Assembly: GCA_964519385.1 (NCBI GenBank)
Contig: CAZFLR010000024.1
Location: forward strand, 1 to 35,590
Reading direction: 5' to 3'
DNA: 35,590 bases
Source: SVFI01 sp964519385
Lineage (GTDB): Bacteria > Bacillota > Clostridia > Lachnospirales > Lachnospiraceae
Shown: positions 25,194-33,268 of the stretch, in pieces
Layout: each line of letters opens with the position of its first letter
Position numbering within the stretch: the first letter of the stretch is position 1
Made by a program: the position numbers and the translations under genes
Notes under the pieces: model-generated
The model's database searches: none
Seen by the model: only the letters and a program-made list of their open reading frames with translations
Told to the model about the DNA's origin: nothing

Positions 25194-25729
25194 TTACTCT
25201 TTCCTTATTGCAATGATAGCAGGTATTATAAGACATGCACACAATAACACTCCTGCAAGTATTACCCACTTTCTCCATGTTACAAGGTCATCAGTCGCTT
25301 CATTTTCCGTTAGATTCTCCGCTTCCTGTTCCACTTCAGCTCTTTCTTTTGTTTTTCCAAACGCTCCCCTTCTTTATGAATCTGTTCCTCTTGTGAAACT
25401 TCCTCTGCAAACACATCAAGCACGGTCGTCAATTCTTCTCCCGTCTGATTTTGTGACACCGTTTTCTTTTCATTAATCACCGATGGCAAAGCCTTAGTCT
25501 GTTCTTCCACCTCTTTTTCCGACGAATTTGGCTGCTCTGCCTTTTCTTCTGACCCCTTCGGTTCTTCTGCCTTTTCTTCCGACACACCTGGCTCTTCTAT
25601 AGACGCACTGATTTCCTCTTGCGTATATGCATAAGTTGAGACAACACAACATTCCAACCCCAAAAAGACACCAAATACAAGCAATATTATGAAAACTATT
25701 TTTTTACACATTGTGCCAATCATATTCAT
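25194..25729 (-). pseudogene. Glu-rich exported protein, frameshifted before a C-terminal membrane anchor
   Basis: I do not recognise the family. From the ATG at 25729 (AGGAG 11 nt upstream) a frame runs 139 residues to a stop at 25310. It has a signal peptide or membrane helix (about 7-30) and a Glu/Lys/Pro/Ser-rich low-complexity region with about 10-residue imperfect repeats such as SEEKAEEPKG and SEEKAEQPNS, ending in an abrupt basic tail. A -1 shift in the A run at 25352-25356 opens a frame to 25194: more Glu-rich sequence, then TWRKWVILAGVLLCACLII, a clear membrane helix, and IRKE at the end. So one A seems to be missing. It could be a true mutation, a phase-variable tract, ribosomal frameshifting or an assembly error. 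Confidence 0.6.
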
Positions 25730-25773
25730 TTTCTTCGTCACTCCTTTTTCTTCCCTCAAAATGAGCACCTTCG

Positions 25774-25802
25774 ATTCTACGTTACACTTTATTACATTTC
25801 AA
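25774..25802 (-). promoter_or_regulatory. Promoter of the Glu-rich gene
   Basis: On the minus strand: TTGAAA (25797-25802), 17 nt, TAGAAT (25774-25779). The leader to the ATG at 25729 is about 38 nt. Confidence 0.55.
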
Positions 25803-25830
25803 TTCTATTTCATTTCAAAGGATGTTCTAT

Positions 25831-26521
25831 ATGAACAACACTTCATCAAAAAGCTACTCTCTCACTGACGTTTTCGGTCCTTCGCGTTCTAAACAGGAGG
25901 TTCTCTCGGAAATTCTGAATGACAAGAAGCTGCGTCTGCGCTACTTTGACTTTCCTGAGCAACCGCAGGAAGAACTGGTTGGCTTCCTCATGGGGAAAAA
26001 CGGTCTCTGCATCACCTACGATACGTTTTTCAGAAAGATTTTTCATCCTGATGACCATCCGGAACAGCTGGAGGCTCTTCTTGGTTCCATCCTCGGACAG
26101 TCATGTGCAAATCGCCGAACTTTCAAATATCATCTACATATCTCTCGACACCTTCCATAAGGTCGTTCAAAATATAGATACACCACTCCACGCTTGGCTT
26201 ACTTTCCTGAGCGCGTTGAAGGCTGAGGACATTCTGAAACTCGTGAATGCCTTCCCTCAGTTTGTGGAACTCTACCAGGGACTTGCCGCCTTCAGGACGA
26301 GAACGGAGGATATCATGAGTTTTTTCTCAGAAGCTTTATTAATGATGGACCATGGCACAGCCGAATACATGTGCGAGGAAATGAAGAAGGAAATCGCCCA
26401 GCTTAAAGAATCCCAGTTATTGCTTGAGAAATCTCTGTTGCAGCATGAAGACGAGAAGAAACAGCTCCAAGAGGCGATTGCCGCTCTGCGTGAACAGCTT
26501 GCCCGGCTTCAGCAGCAATAG
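25831..26521 (+). pseudogene. Rpn/PD-(D/E)XK transposase-like gene with internal deletion
   Basis: Two pieces of one family. From the ATG at 25831 (AAAGG upstream) the frame carries the family N-terminus, including TYDTFFRKIFHPDDHPEQLE and ALLGSILGQ, then falls into nonsense and stops at 26160. In another frame from about 26105 the C-terminal part follows: LSNIIYISLDTFHKVVQNI, LHAWLTFLSA, FSEALLMMDHGTAEYM and a long coiled coil to 26521. The catalytic PD-(D/E)XK core that should lie between is absent, so a deletion that also shifted the frame is likely. Intact members are roughly 300 residues or more. These proteins promote recombination and occur in many copies in Lachnospiraceae. Confidence 0.75.
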
Positions 26522-26735
26522 CTTACTCTATCTCTTCTTAAACTCTATAAACCCCTTTGTATTATCCGCAATTCGGTACCTAGTTTAAAACCGGTAACCG
26601 ACATATCCGGATTATCGTCCTGGTTGTATAGACACATAATGTATAAGGTAACTATCAAAAGCTCTCTCCCACAAATAAGATTAGAATGGAAGAGCGCATG
26701 CTTGTCTTGTTGGAAGAGCAGGAAAATCAGTAATT

Positions 26736-26777
26736 AAAAAGGATTATCGCATATCAACCTCTGCGATAATCCTTTTT
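26736..26777 (-). terminator. Terminator of the purine operon
   Basis: Sixteen-base perfect arms AAAAAGGATTATCGCA (26736-26751) and TGCGATAATCCTTTTT (26762-26777). On the minus strand it ends in five T. It lies 22 nt past the AICAR formyltransferase stop and faces the end of the Rpn remnant. Confidence 0.88.
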
Positions 26778-26799
26778 TAATTAGCTAGTGAACAAAAAA

Positions 26800-27978
26800 T
26801 TAATGGTGGAACAGACGAATTCCTGTAAAGCACATTGCCATATTATATTTATTACATGTGGCAATAACATTGTCATCACGGACAGAACCGCCCGGCTGTG
26901 CGATGTATTTCACACCACTCTTATGTGCTCTCTCAATGTTGTCTCCAAACGGGAAGAACGCATCTGAGCCAAGTGCCACATCCGTCATACCGTCAAGCCA
27001 TGCTCTCTTTTCTTCTCTGGTGAATACAGCCGGTTTTTCTTTAAAGAATTTCTGCCATTCACCTTCAGCAAGCACATCCATATAATCCTCACCGATATAT
27101 AAATCAATCGTGTTGTCCCTGTCTGCTCTGCGGATGTTATCCACAAACGGAAGGTTCATTACCTGCGGAGACTGACGCAGATACCAATTGTCTGCCTTAG
27201 AACCAGCGAGTCTTGTGCAGTGAATACGTGACTGCTGTCCGGCTCCGATTCCGATTGCCTGTCCTCCCTTTGCAAAACATACAGAATTGGACTGTGTATA
27301 TTTCAAGGTTATCAGTGCAATTGCCAAATCAATTTTAGCAGATTCAGGAATCTCCTTATTATCTGTTACCATGTTGGAAAGAAGCTCATCATCAATCTTA
27401 AGCTCGTTTCTTCCCTGCTCGAAATTGATACCAAAAACCTGCTTGATCTCTGTTTCTGCAGGAACATAATTTTCATCAATCTGAATCACATTGTAGTTGC
27501 CGTTCTTTTTCTCTTTCAGGATTGCCAGTGCCTCATCCGTATATCCCGGTGCAATTACACCATCGGAAACTTCCCTTTTGATAATTCTGGCTGTATCTTC
27601 ATCACAGACATCAGAAAGTGAGATAAAGTCTCCGAACGAAGACATTCTGTCCGCGCCTCTTGCTCTCGCATATGCACATGCAAGAGGTGACAGTTCTCCA
27701 AGGTCATCCACCCAGTAAATCTTTGCCTCTACTTCCGAAAGAGGAAGTCCTACCGCCGCACCGGCCGGAGACACATGCTTGAATGAAGTTGCTGCCGGAA
27801 GTCCGGTCGCTTTCTTCAGTTCCTTTACAAGCTGCCAGCCATTAAATGCATCCAGAAAATTGATATATCCCGGCTTGCCGTTTAATACCGTGATTGGCAA
27901 ATCCTTTCCATCCTCCATATAGATTCTGGAAGGCTTCTGATTTGGATTGCATCCATATTTTAATTCAAGTTCATTCAT
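26800..27978 (-). CDS. Stand-alone AICAR formyltransferase (PurH C-terminal domain type)
   Basis: A 392-residue phosphoribosylaminoimidazolecarboxamide formyltransferase. It transfers a formyl group from 10-formyl-THF to AICAR, giving FAICAR in step 9 of purine synthesis. It corresponds to the transformylase part of PurH and lacks the usual N-terminal MGS-like IMP cyclohydrolase domain. The catalytic Lys-His pair is K67-H68 in SFKHVSPAGAAVG. GQQSRIHCTRLAGSKAD and the C-terminal SDAFFPFGDN and YIAQPGGSVRDD blocks are normal. The CGGAGG Shine-Dalgarno supports the start. The missing cyclohydrolase step is supplied by the gene immediately upstream in the same operon. Confidence 0.93.
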   Translation of the reverse strand: MNELELKYGCNPNQKPSRIYMEDGKDLPITVLNGKPGYINFLDAFNGWQLVKELKKATGLPAATSFKHVSPAGAAVGLPLSEVEAKIYWVDDLGELSPLACAYARARGADRMSSFGDFISLSDVCDEDTARIIKREVSDGVIAPGYTDEALAILKEKKNGNYNVIQIDENYVPAETEIKQVFGINFEQGRNELKIDDELLSNMVTDNKEIPESAKIDLAIALITLKYTQSNSVCFAKGGQAIGIGAGQQSRIHCTRLAGSKADNWYLRQSPQVMNLPFVDNIRRADRDNTIDLYIGEDYMDVLAEGEWQKFFKEKPAVFTREEKRAWLDGMTDVALGSDAFFPFGDNIERAHKSGVKYIAQPGGSVRDDNVIATCNKYNMAMCFTGIRLFHH

Positions 27979-28026
27979 CTTTTTTCCTCCGTTATATGAC
28001 CTTTGCGGGCTTAACTGCCCGGCAGA

Positions 28027-28740
28027 TTACTGATTTTTGTTTACTATTTTTGTCCGGTATTCACCTGTCTCAATATCAATATAGCGAACAAAGAGAGAAA
28101 CCTTATTCTCTTCATTCAGACTGTTCCAGAGAAGTTCTGTAAAGCTTTCCATATCATCCGGAACGGAGATAAGCTCCGGCTCACCCTCAAAACTCGGAAG
28201 CGGATTTCCGTCTCCCATATAGGTGTGAATAAAATGTCCTTCTCCTGCCACCGGATTCTCATAAGCGAACGTGTATCTGTTACATGCAGACGGATTCCCG
28301 TTATTGCTTTTCAGAATGGACATTGCATAATTGTATCCGCCGTTTTCCAGATGCATAATTCCTGAAATACGAGGTGTATAATTCGGTGCATCCGGTTCAA
28401 ATTCTCTGGTGCGCAGAGACTGTTCAAATGTCTGCTGCTTGTCCATCAGTTCGTAGATGGTATCGGTCTGGTCTCCGTTCGTCACAATAGTTTTATTTCC
28501 GAGTACACGAACCGGCGCATAGATAATAAGACTCGGATCGCTGAGCTTGGACGGGTCAAATGCCTGTGTACGGATGCCCTCACCGTCTTCTACGAACACT
28601 CTGTTACGGCTGTTCTCACTCCTGCCCATAATGAAATAAGCAGTTACCGCATACTTACCATTCGGACTTTTTCCGATAATAATTCCGCGTCCCGGATACG
28701 CATTGTTCCGAAGTTCTGTTTCAATTGATCTCATCTGCAT
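28027..28740 (-). CDS. purO: IMP cyclohydrolase, PurO-type
   Basis: A 237-residue protein of the IMP_cyclohyd family first known from archaea (PurO), which closes FAICAR to IMP, the last step of purine synthesis. The fold is unrelated to the PurH N-terminal domain. Supporting segments are NAYPGRGIIIGKSPNGKYAV, FIMGRSENSRNRVF, the NGDQTDTIYE segment, TPRISGIMHL and CNRYTFAYE. The length is a little above archaeal PurO (about 200). AGGAGG precedes the ATG; a second ATG two codons later is possible. It precedes the AICAR formyltransferase gene by 48 nt. I could not place a good promoter or purine riboswitch upstream. Confidence 0.88.
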   Translation of the reverse strand: MQMRSIETELRNNAYPGRGIIIGKSPNGKYAVTAYFIMGRSENSRNRVFVEDGEGIRTQAFDPSKLSDPSLIIYAPVRVLGNKTIVTNGDQTDTIYELMDKQQTFEQSLRTREFEPDAPNYTPRISGIMHLENGGYNYAMSILKSNNGNPSACNRYTFAYENPVAGEGHFIHTYMGDGNPLPSFEGEPELISVPDDMESFTELLWNSLNEENKVSLFVRYIDIETGEYRTKIVNKNQ

Positions 28741-28816
28741 GCTTGTTTCCTCCTGATATTAAAAAATCACTCTTTTATTAATATAGCATAATTTCCCTGA
28801 CTCGTATATGAACTTA

Positions 28817-28845
28817 TTGCGCAAAAAGGAAAAAAATTCTATAAT
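28817..28845 (+). promoter_or_regulatory. Promoter of the C-GCAxxG-C-C protein gene
   Basis: TTGCGC (28817-28822), 17 nt, TATAAT (28840-28845). The predicted start near 28852 gives a leader of about 50 nt with AGAAAGGA before the ATG. Confidence 0.7.
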
Positions 28846-28902
28846 CATTTTAGGAAAAATGAACGAATTTATACAATTTTTACTTAAGAAAGGATTTTAA
28901 TC

Positions 28903-29307
28903 ATGACAAAAAAAGAATTAGCGATCACACTTCATGACAAAAAATACAATTGTGCGCAGGCTGTTGCCTGTGCCTTTGCTGACGAAGCCGGAGCAGATAA
29001 AGAAACCTTATTCCGCATGATGGAAGGCTTCGGACTCGGCATGGGAGGAATGCAGGGAACCTGCGGAGCCATCTCAGGTGCCGTTGCCCTGGCCGGTATA
29101 AAAAACAGTGATGGCGACCTTGAAAATCCTGCCACCAAAGCTGCGACTTATCAGCTCTCCCGTGAAATCATTGCAAAATTTGAAGAAAAAAACAAGGGCT
29201 CTCTGTGCCGTGACCTCAAAGGCGTTGAAACCGGTAAACCTCTCCGCTCCTGTCCGGATTGCATCATGGATGCGGTTGAAATCGTAGAGGAAGTTCTCGG
29301 ATTATAA
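28903..29307 (+). CDS. C-GCAxxG-C-C family (putative redox) protein
   Basis: A 134-residue soluble protein of the C_GCAxxG_C_C family. The signature cysteines are C17 (NCAQAV), C54 in GTCGAISG, C102 and the C117-x-x-C120 pair; C23 is extra. Helical stretches flank them and the length is typical. Family members are thought to be redox-active or metal-binding, often encoded near oxidoreductases, but the reaction is unknown. Here the gene stands alone, with its own strong promoter and terminator, divergent from the purine operon. Confidence 0.85.
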   Translation: MTKKELAITLHDKKYNCAQAVACAFADEAGADKETLFRMMEGFGLGMGGMQGTCGAISGAVALAGIKNSDGDLENPATKAATYQLSREIIAKFEEKNKGSLCRDLKGVETGKPLRSCPDCIMDAVEIVEEVLGL

Positions 29308-29311
29308 CACC

Positions 29312-29348
29312 AAAAGGGATTTGCCCTACACAGCAAATCCCTTTTTTT
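29312..29348 (+). terminator. Terminator of the C-GCAxxG-C-C gene
   Basis: Thirteen-base perfect arms AAAAGGGATTTGC (29312-29324) and GCAAATCCCTTTT (29333-29345), followed by more T (seven in all). It may also stop transcription coming from the converging ketopantoate-reductase-like gene. Confidence 0.88.
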
Positions 29349-29361
29349 ATATTGTCACCTT

Positions 29362-30282
29362 TTACTCATGAAAGCCAAATTTTTCTGCAATCATCTCATA
29401 TTTTGGCATCAAGACACCGTATTTTCTTCCCATACGCACCGGTTCAAATACCAGTCCCTCCATCTCGGAAGGATTTCCTGCCCATAAATCTCTCTGCATA
29501 GATGTCGATGCTTCCGGAGATAAGGCATCGAGAATCTCAAGATTAGTTTTTACAATATCGACCAAAAACGGAATTCCCATGGCATCTGCAAGCTTGCTGA
29601 TTTCCTCCATGCACTCCGTCAGAAATTCCCGTGCATCACCTGCCTGCTGAAAAAGCCCGGCTTTCGCATCAAAATACAATCCGCATGCAGCCATCGGTGC
29701 AACATAGGAATACTTCTGGAATGCATCTCTTGCAATATTATCTGAAACACGGGCATCTATTCCGCTTTTTTTCATCTCCTGTGCAATTTCCAACATTTCC
29801 CGACACAGCTCATCCTGCTCTCTGACTCCGTAGACAACACGAAAGATGCTTCCCTTTTGCTGTATGACACCGGGAGCCTTCTTTTCAGCCGCGATATAAA
29901 TACAACCGTCTGTGACCAGTGTTCCCGGCAGTTCTTTCTGCAGGTTGCTTCCCGTTCCGTAAATATTCAGAAGCGGAATCACAATTGTATGGGAATCCGT
30001 ATGTTGTTGCAAAAATGGAATAATCTCCCGAAGGGAATACCCCTTTACGCACACAAAAATCACATCAGGAATCTCCGTATACTCTCCGGCTTCCGCCGCT
30101 TTGATATTTTTCGCTGTAAAGCCTCCCCTATGTGGTGTCTCCATCGTAAGTCCGGCTTTTTTTATCACTTCAAGGTGCTCTCCCCTTGCAATCAAAGTTA
30201 CATCACAGCCGGCATCTGCCATGTACGCAGCGATACTTCCGCCGACACCTCCGGCACCAATAATACAATATTTCATACCCAT
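29362..30282 (-). CDS. Ketopantoate reductase (PanE/ApbA) family protein
   Basis: A 306-residue NAD(P)-dependent reductase of the 2-dehydropantoate 2-reductase family. The N-terminal Rossmann fold has the dinucleotide loop GAGGVGG within KYCIIGAGGVGGSIAAYMADAG, split here as IIGAGGVGGS and AAYMADAG. The C-terminal helical domain begins near 180 with the conserved Lys of FQKYSYVAPMAA. It may reduce ketopantoate for CoA synthesis, but distant members act on other keto acids and no pan genes are nearby. The start at 30282 is preferred because AGGA lies 5 nt upstream; in-frame codons further upstream overlap the previous gene. It follows the YARHG lipoprotein gene by 25 nt. Confidence 0.85.
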   Translation of the reverse strand: MGMKYCIIGAGGVGGSIAAYMADAGCDVTLIARGEHLEVIKKAGLTMETPHRGGFTAKNIKAAEAGEYTEIPDVIFVCVKGYSLREIIPFLQQHTDSHTIVIPLLNIYGTGSNLQKELPGTLVTDGCIYIAAEKKAPGVIQQKGSIFRVVYGVREQDELCREMLEIAQEMKKSGIDARVSDNIARDAFQKYSYVAPMAACGLYFDAKAGLFQQAGDAREFLTECMEEISKLADAMGIPFLVDIVKTNLEILDALSPEASTSMQRDLWAGNPSEMEGLVFEPVRMGRKYGVLMPKYEMIAEKFGFHE

Positions 30283-30307
30283 AATAATCCTACCATTTCG
30301 TCTGTCG

Positions 30308-31846
30308 TTAGCCTGCAAAGTAGAGGCCGGTTATAATATCCTGCGGAGCTTCCTCAACTCCGTCTATCCTTCCGTCTGTAATATGGATATATCCCTGCGT
30401 TCCGTCTTTTCCTTTTAACTTAATCCACTCTTTTCCGTCCGTCTCAAGGAAAAACACCTGCTGCGGTTTCAGCGTTACCTTATCTGCCGTCACATCTCTG
30501 GCTCTCAGCATCTCTATATCCTTCTTCAGCTCATAGTCTCCTCCGGGAACCATTTCATACATATCCCCCTGTGAAAGAACAAGTTCTTTGTTTTCATAGT
30601 CATAATACCAGTTCGCATAAGAAAAACATGTATGAATCAGATCCGTGCGCATAGTTCCTTGAACGCATCCCTGCTGTGCACATCCGTCAAGCTCCATATA
30701 CTTTTTAAACGGAAATCCTCCTATGGTTCCGATATAATGCAGCCCATCATCATAAGTATAAAAATGTGTCACAAGGTCATCGCTCATCCCATAATCCATC
30801 ACTGCAATTTCAAGTCCCGGAAAGTATGGCGAAATATCCGTAATATAATATTCGTCTGTATTCGGTGCAAAATAGTAAACCTCCTCCGAAGACAAATCCA
30901 GCATCATATCTCCATCCAGCACCATTGACACCTCCCAAACTTCAGTCTCATCTTCTGCTGAATATCTCAGAGAGAATTTTTCTTCTTTTCCGTCTCCATC
31001 CAGGTCATAGAAATACTCTTTTCCAAACTGACAGCTTTGCGGATACAATGTTGCTTCTTCTATTTTTTCTCTCTGCGTTGCAATTTTTTCCAGATTCCGG
31101 TTTTCCGTCTCCGACAATACATTTTCATTGAAGTCATCTGCCTTGACCGAAGGTTCATACCAGCTACAAGAAGTAAAATAATTGTTCAGATAGTTGTTTT
31201 TAAACTCTCTTCCGTGTCGGGCAAATATTTCGTTTTGGGCAATCCAGAGATCGTTTGCCGGCATATTTTCAAGAATCCCTTCCGGAATTTCCTTTAACTC
31301 GCTCATCGGCAAAATATATTCCGACGCATTATATCTGACATTGTCACCTGCTATCATCAGGGAAGCCACTACCGTCTCCTTTTGCATCAGCATTTCACAG
31401 TATTCTTTTGCTATCGCCTCATCTTCATACCAGTAGCTTACATCCGTCACTTCCTGCACGTAGTAGACACAATCGTCTGTATAGGCAACCTGACAGGCTC
31501 CCATTGAGGTATCAATCATTTCCGCTGATTTATAAAAGCCAAATAAAAATCCCATGCCTTCTTCTTTTTCATAAGAGGCTTTCTGCATAATTGCAAAGCC
31601 GTCCTGTCCATCCTGTATCAGATATTTTCCTTCCCAAGAAGCCGGAAGAGTAATTATCATGTCTTCATAAGTATAAACATCTGCTTCTGTCTGAGTTTCC
31701 TGCGCAGATGCCGTCTCCTCTGCCTCCGGCAGCGTTTCCTTTATCGCCGATACATTCTCTTCTGCATTCTGTGACGAACCCTCTGTTTCTTTGGCACATC
31801 CGGTTATTAACAACCCCATCAACAACAAACATAATAGTTTTTTCAT
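30308..31846 (-). CDS. YARHG-domain lipoprotein
   Basis: A 512-residue exported lipoprotein. The signal peptide ends in LLITGC with C17 lipidated, followed by a Glu/Ser/Thr-rich linker. A middle region of unknown fold is followed by a YARHG domain (about 205-275: DLWIAQNEIFARHGREF, then the CSWYEP segment). Next is a beta-propeller-like or calcium-site stretch with DLDGDGKEEKF, and the C-terminus (about 455-512) looks like an SH3b module (KEWIKLKGKDGTQGYI). It probably binds a cell-surface or wall component; the function is unknown. GGAGG lies 9 nt before the chosen ATG; upstream in-frame ATGs would disrupt the signal peptide. Operon with the DUF3006 and PanE-like genes. Confidence 0.8.
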   Translation of the reverse strand: MKKLLCLLLMGLLITGCAKETEGSSQNAEENVSAIKETLPEAEETASAQETQTEADVYTYEDMIITLPASWEGKYLIQDGQDGFAIMQKASYEKEEGMGFLFGFYKSAEMIDTSMGACQVAYTDDCVYYVQEVTDVSYWYEDEAIAKEYCEMLMQKETVVASLMIAGDNVRYNASEYILPMSELKEIPEGILENMPANDLWIAQNEIFARHGREFKNNYLNNYFTSCSWYEPSVKADDFNENVLSETENRNLEKIATQREKIEEATLYPQSCQFGKEYFYDLDGDGKEEKFSLRYSAEDETEVWEVSMVLDGDMMLDLSSEEVYYFAPNTDEYYITDISPYFPGLEIAVMDYGMSDDLVTHFYTYDDGLHYIGTIGGFPFKKYMELDGCAQQGCVQGTMRTDLIHTCFSYANWYYDYENKELVLSQGDMYEMVPGGDYELKKDIEMLRARDVTADKVTLKPQQVFFLETDGKEWIKLKGKDGTQGYIHITDGRIDGVEEAPQDIITGLYFAG

Positions 31847-31899
31847 ACGCAAAGACCTCCTTTTCATTTCCCTTCCCACAACAAATGGCATATAAAATG

Positions 31900-32082
31900 T
31901 CATAAAATACGGTATTGCAGCATTTCGTTTATAAGTCTGCTCCCTTCGGTAATTTCCATCGGAAGAAGAGCTCTTGCCACAAGCTTAAGTTCCTCGCCGA
32001 TTACCTCTCCTTTTTCATCCGTAAGACGCAGATTTGCATAATCACCATCAATATTTTCCACTATATAGTAAAATGTATTCAT
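31900..32082 (-). CDS. DUF3006-like small protein (60 aa)
   Basis: A 60-residue soluble protein. The pattern YYIVENIDGDYANLRLTD, then ELKLVARALLPMEITEGSRL, fits the small beta-rich DUF3006 family, whose function is unknown. GGGAG lies upstream of the ATG at 32082. A longer in-frame reading to 32244 would run through the etfA terminator and so is not supported. It is first in a small operon, 53 nt before the YARHG lipoprotein start. In other Firmicutes DUF3006 proteins often accompany secreted hydrolases, which would suit a link to the lipoprotein. Confidence 0.7.
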   Translation of the reverse strand: MNTFYYIVENIDGDYANLRLTDEKGEVIGEELKLVARALLPMEITEGSRLINEMLQYRIL

Positions 32083-32113
32083 AAACGCTCCCTTCGCAAC
32101 ATGTGTTTTTCTA

Positions 32114-32122
32114 ATTTTACCA
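32114..32122 (-). promoter_or_regulatory. Possible extended -10 promoter of the DUF3006 operon
   Basis: On the minus strand TGG-TAAAAT (32114-32122) resembles an extended -10 element. No good -35 box is present; that position falls in the T tract of the etfA terminator. The leader would be about 25 nt. Confidence 0.35.
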
Positions 32123-32132
32123 TAAAGGTATA

Positions 32133-32169
32133 TAAAAAAAAAGAGGCACCACCCAAATGGGTAGTGCCT
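32133..32169 (-). terminator. Terminator of the hbd-bcd-etfB-etfA operon
   Basis: Eleven-pair stem from 32144-32154 and 32159-32169, with one G-T wobble and a 4-nt loop. On the minus strand it is followed by a run of about nine T. It lies 25 nt past the etfA stop. Confidence 0.92.
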
Positions 32170-32194
32170 GCTTCGTTTCATTGTACTGACAAAC

Positions 32195-33244
32195 TTATTT
32201 GTTAGCCATAGCAGCCTTGATGTCTGCTGTAAGCTGCGGAACAATCTTGTTCAGGTCGCCTACGATACCGTAGTCAGCTACATCGAAGATAGGTGCATCT
32301 TCATCTTTGTTGATAGCAACAATGATGTCTGATTCTTCCATACCTGCAACGTGCTGGATAGCTCCTGAAATACCGATTGCGAAGTATACGTTAGGACGAA
32401 CTGTCTTACCTGTCTGTCCAACCTGAAGGTCTCTTGGTTTCCAGCCTGAATCAACAACAGCACGAGAGCAGCTTACTGTTCCTCCGAGAACCTCTGCAAG
32501 CTCTTCAAGCATTGCAAAGTTTTCAGGAGAGCCGACTCCACGTCCGCCGGATACTAAAATCTTAGCATCCATGATATCTACTGTATCTGAAACTGCCTTA
32601 ACAACCTCTTTGATTGTCACATATCTGTTGTTCGGAGTAAATCCAGGATTGAACTCAATTACATTTGCCTTTGCACCCTTAATCGGCTCAATCTTCTGCA
32701 TAACACCAGGACGAACCGTAGCCATCTGAGGACGTGTATTCGGGCAGGCGATTGTAGCGATTGTGTTACCGCCGAATGCCGGACGAGTCATGAGTAACTG
32801 ATTGTGCTTCTGCTCATCTTCTTTTCCAGGAATAGCAACTAACGGGAAGTCACCAATCTCAAGAACTGTACAGTCTGCTGTAAGACCTGTAGCTACTCTT
32901 GCAGATACTGTAGGACCAAGGTCACGACCGATGGCTGTGGCACCTACTAACATGATGTCAGGTTTGTACTCATTGATAACAGATGCAAGTGCATGTGCAT
33001 ATGGCTCTGTTCTGTAATCTTTTAACTCCGGATCATCAACAACGATAACTTTGTCTGCACCATACTCTGCAAGCTGGTCTGCAAGGTCTTTTACACCTGA
33101 TCCGATTAATACTGCTGTAACGTCTGTATTCAAAGGAGCTGCTAACTCTTTTGCCTTACCAAGTAATTCAAACGCGATGCCGCTGATTTCATTATCAACC
33201 TGCTGCGCGAACACGTATACGCCTTTATATTGTTCTAAATTCAT
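32195..33244 (-). CDS. etfA: Electron transfer flavoprotein alpha subunit
   Basis: A 349-residue EtfA. The N-terminal domain (about 1-195) is followed by the FAD-binding domain, with KPRDLQVGQTGKTVRPNVYF, the AIGISGAIQHVAGM stretch and AINKDEDAPIFDVADYGIVG. It passes electrons between EtfB, its own FAD and butyryl-CoA dehydrogenase. In butyrate-forming clostridia the complex usually bifurcates electrons from NADH to crotonyl-CoA and ferredoxin; that is inferred from context. The ATG at 33244 was chosen; two GTG codons 9 and 12 nt upstream are alternatives with AAAGG before them. Last gene of the operon. Confidence 0.95.
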   Translation of the reverse strand: MNLEQYKGVYVFAQQVDNEISGIAFELLGKAKELAAPLNTDVTAVLIGSGVKDLADQLAEYGADKVIVVDDPELKDYRTEPYAHALASVINEYKPDIMLVGATAIGRDLGPTVSARVATGLTADCTVLEIGDFPLVAIPGKEDEQKHNQLLMTRPAFGGNTIATIACPNTRPQMATVRPGVMQKIEPIKGAKANVIEFNPGFTPNNRYVTIKEVVKAVSDTVDIMDAKILVSGGRGVGSPENFAMLEELAEVLGGTVSCSRAVVDSGWKPRDLQVGQTGKTVRPNVYFAIGISGAIQHVAGMEESDIIVAINKDEDAPIFDVADYGIVGDLNKIVPQLTADIKAAMANK

Positions 33245-33268
33245 TTTGTTCACCACTTTTCCTTTATT

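Noticed and set aside
25177..25476. Plus-strand frame of 99 codons opposite the end of the Glu-rich gene
   Set aside because: The opposite strand explains the region better, with a signal peptide, repeats and a terminal membrane helix.
26641..26733. Short peptide-like stretch ending in MEERMLVLLEEQENQ
   Set aside because: The frame is bounded by a nearby upstream stop and has no clear ribosome site. It may be a remnant of a helical protein tail but cannot be supported.
28741..28816. Purine riboswitch or PurR box upstream of the purine genes
   Set aside because: No conserved three-way-junction pattern or inverted PurBox is visible, and only a -10-like TATATT without a good -35.
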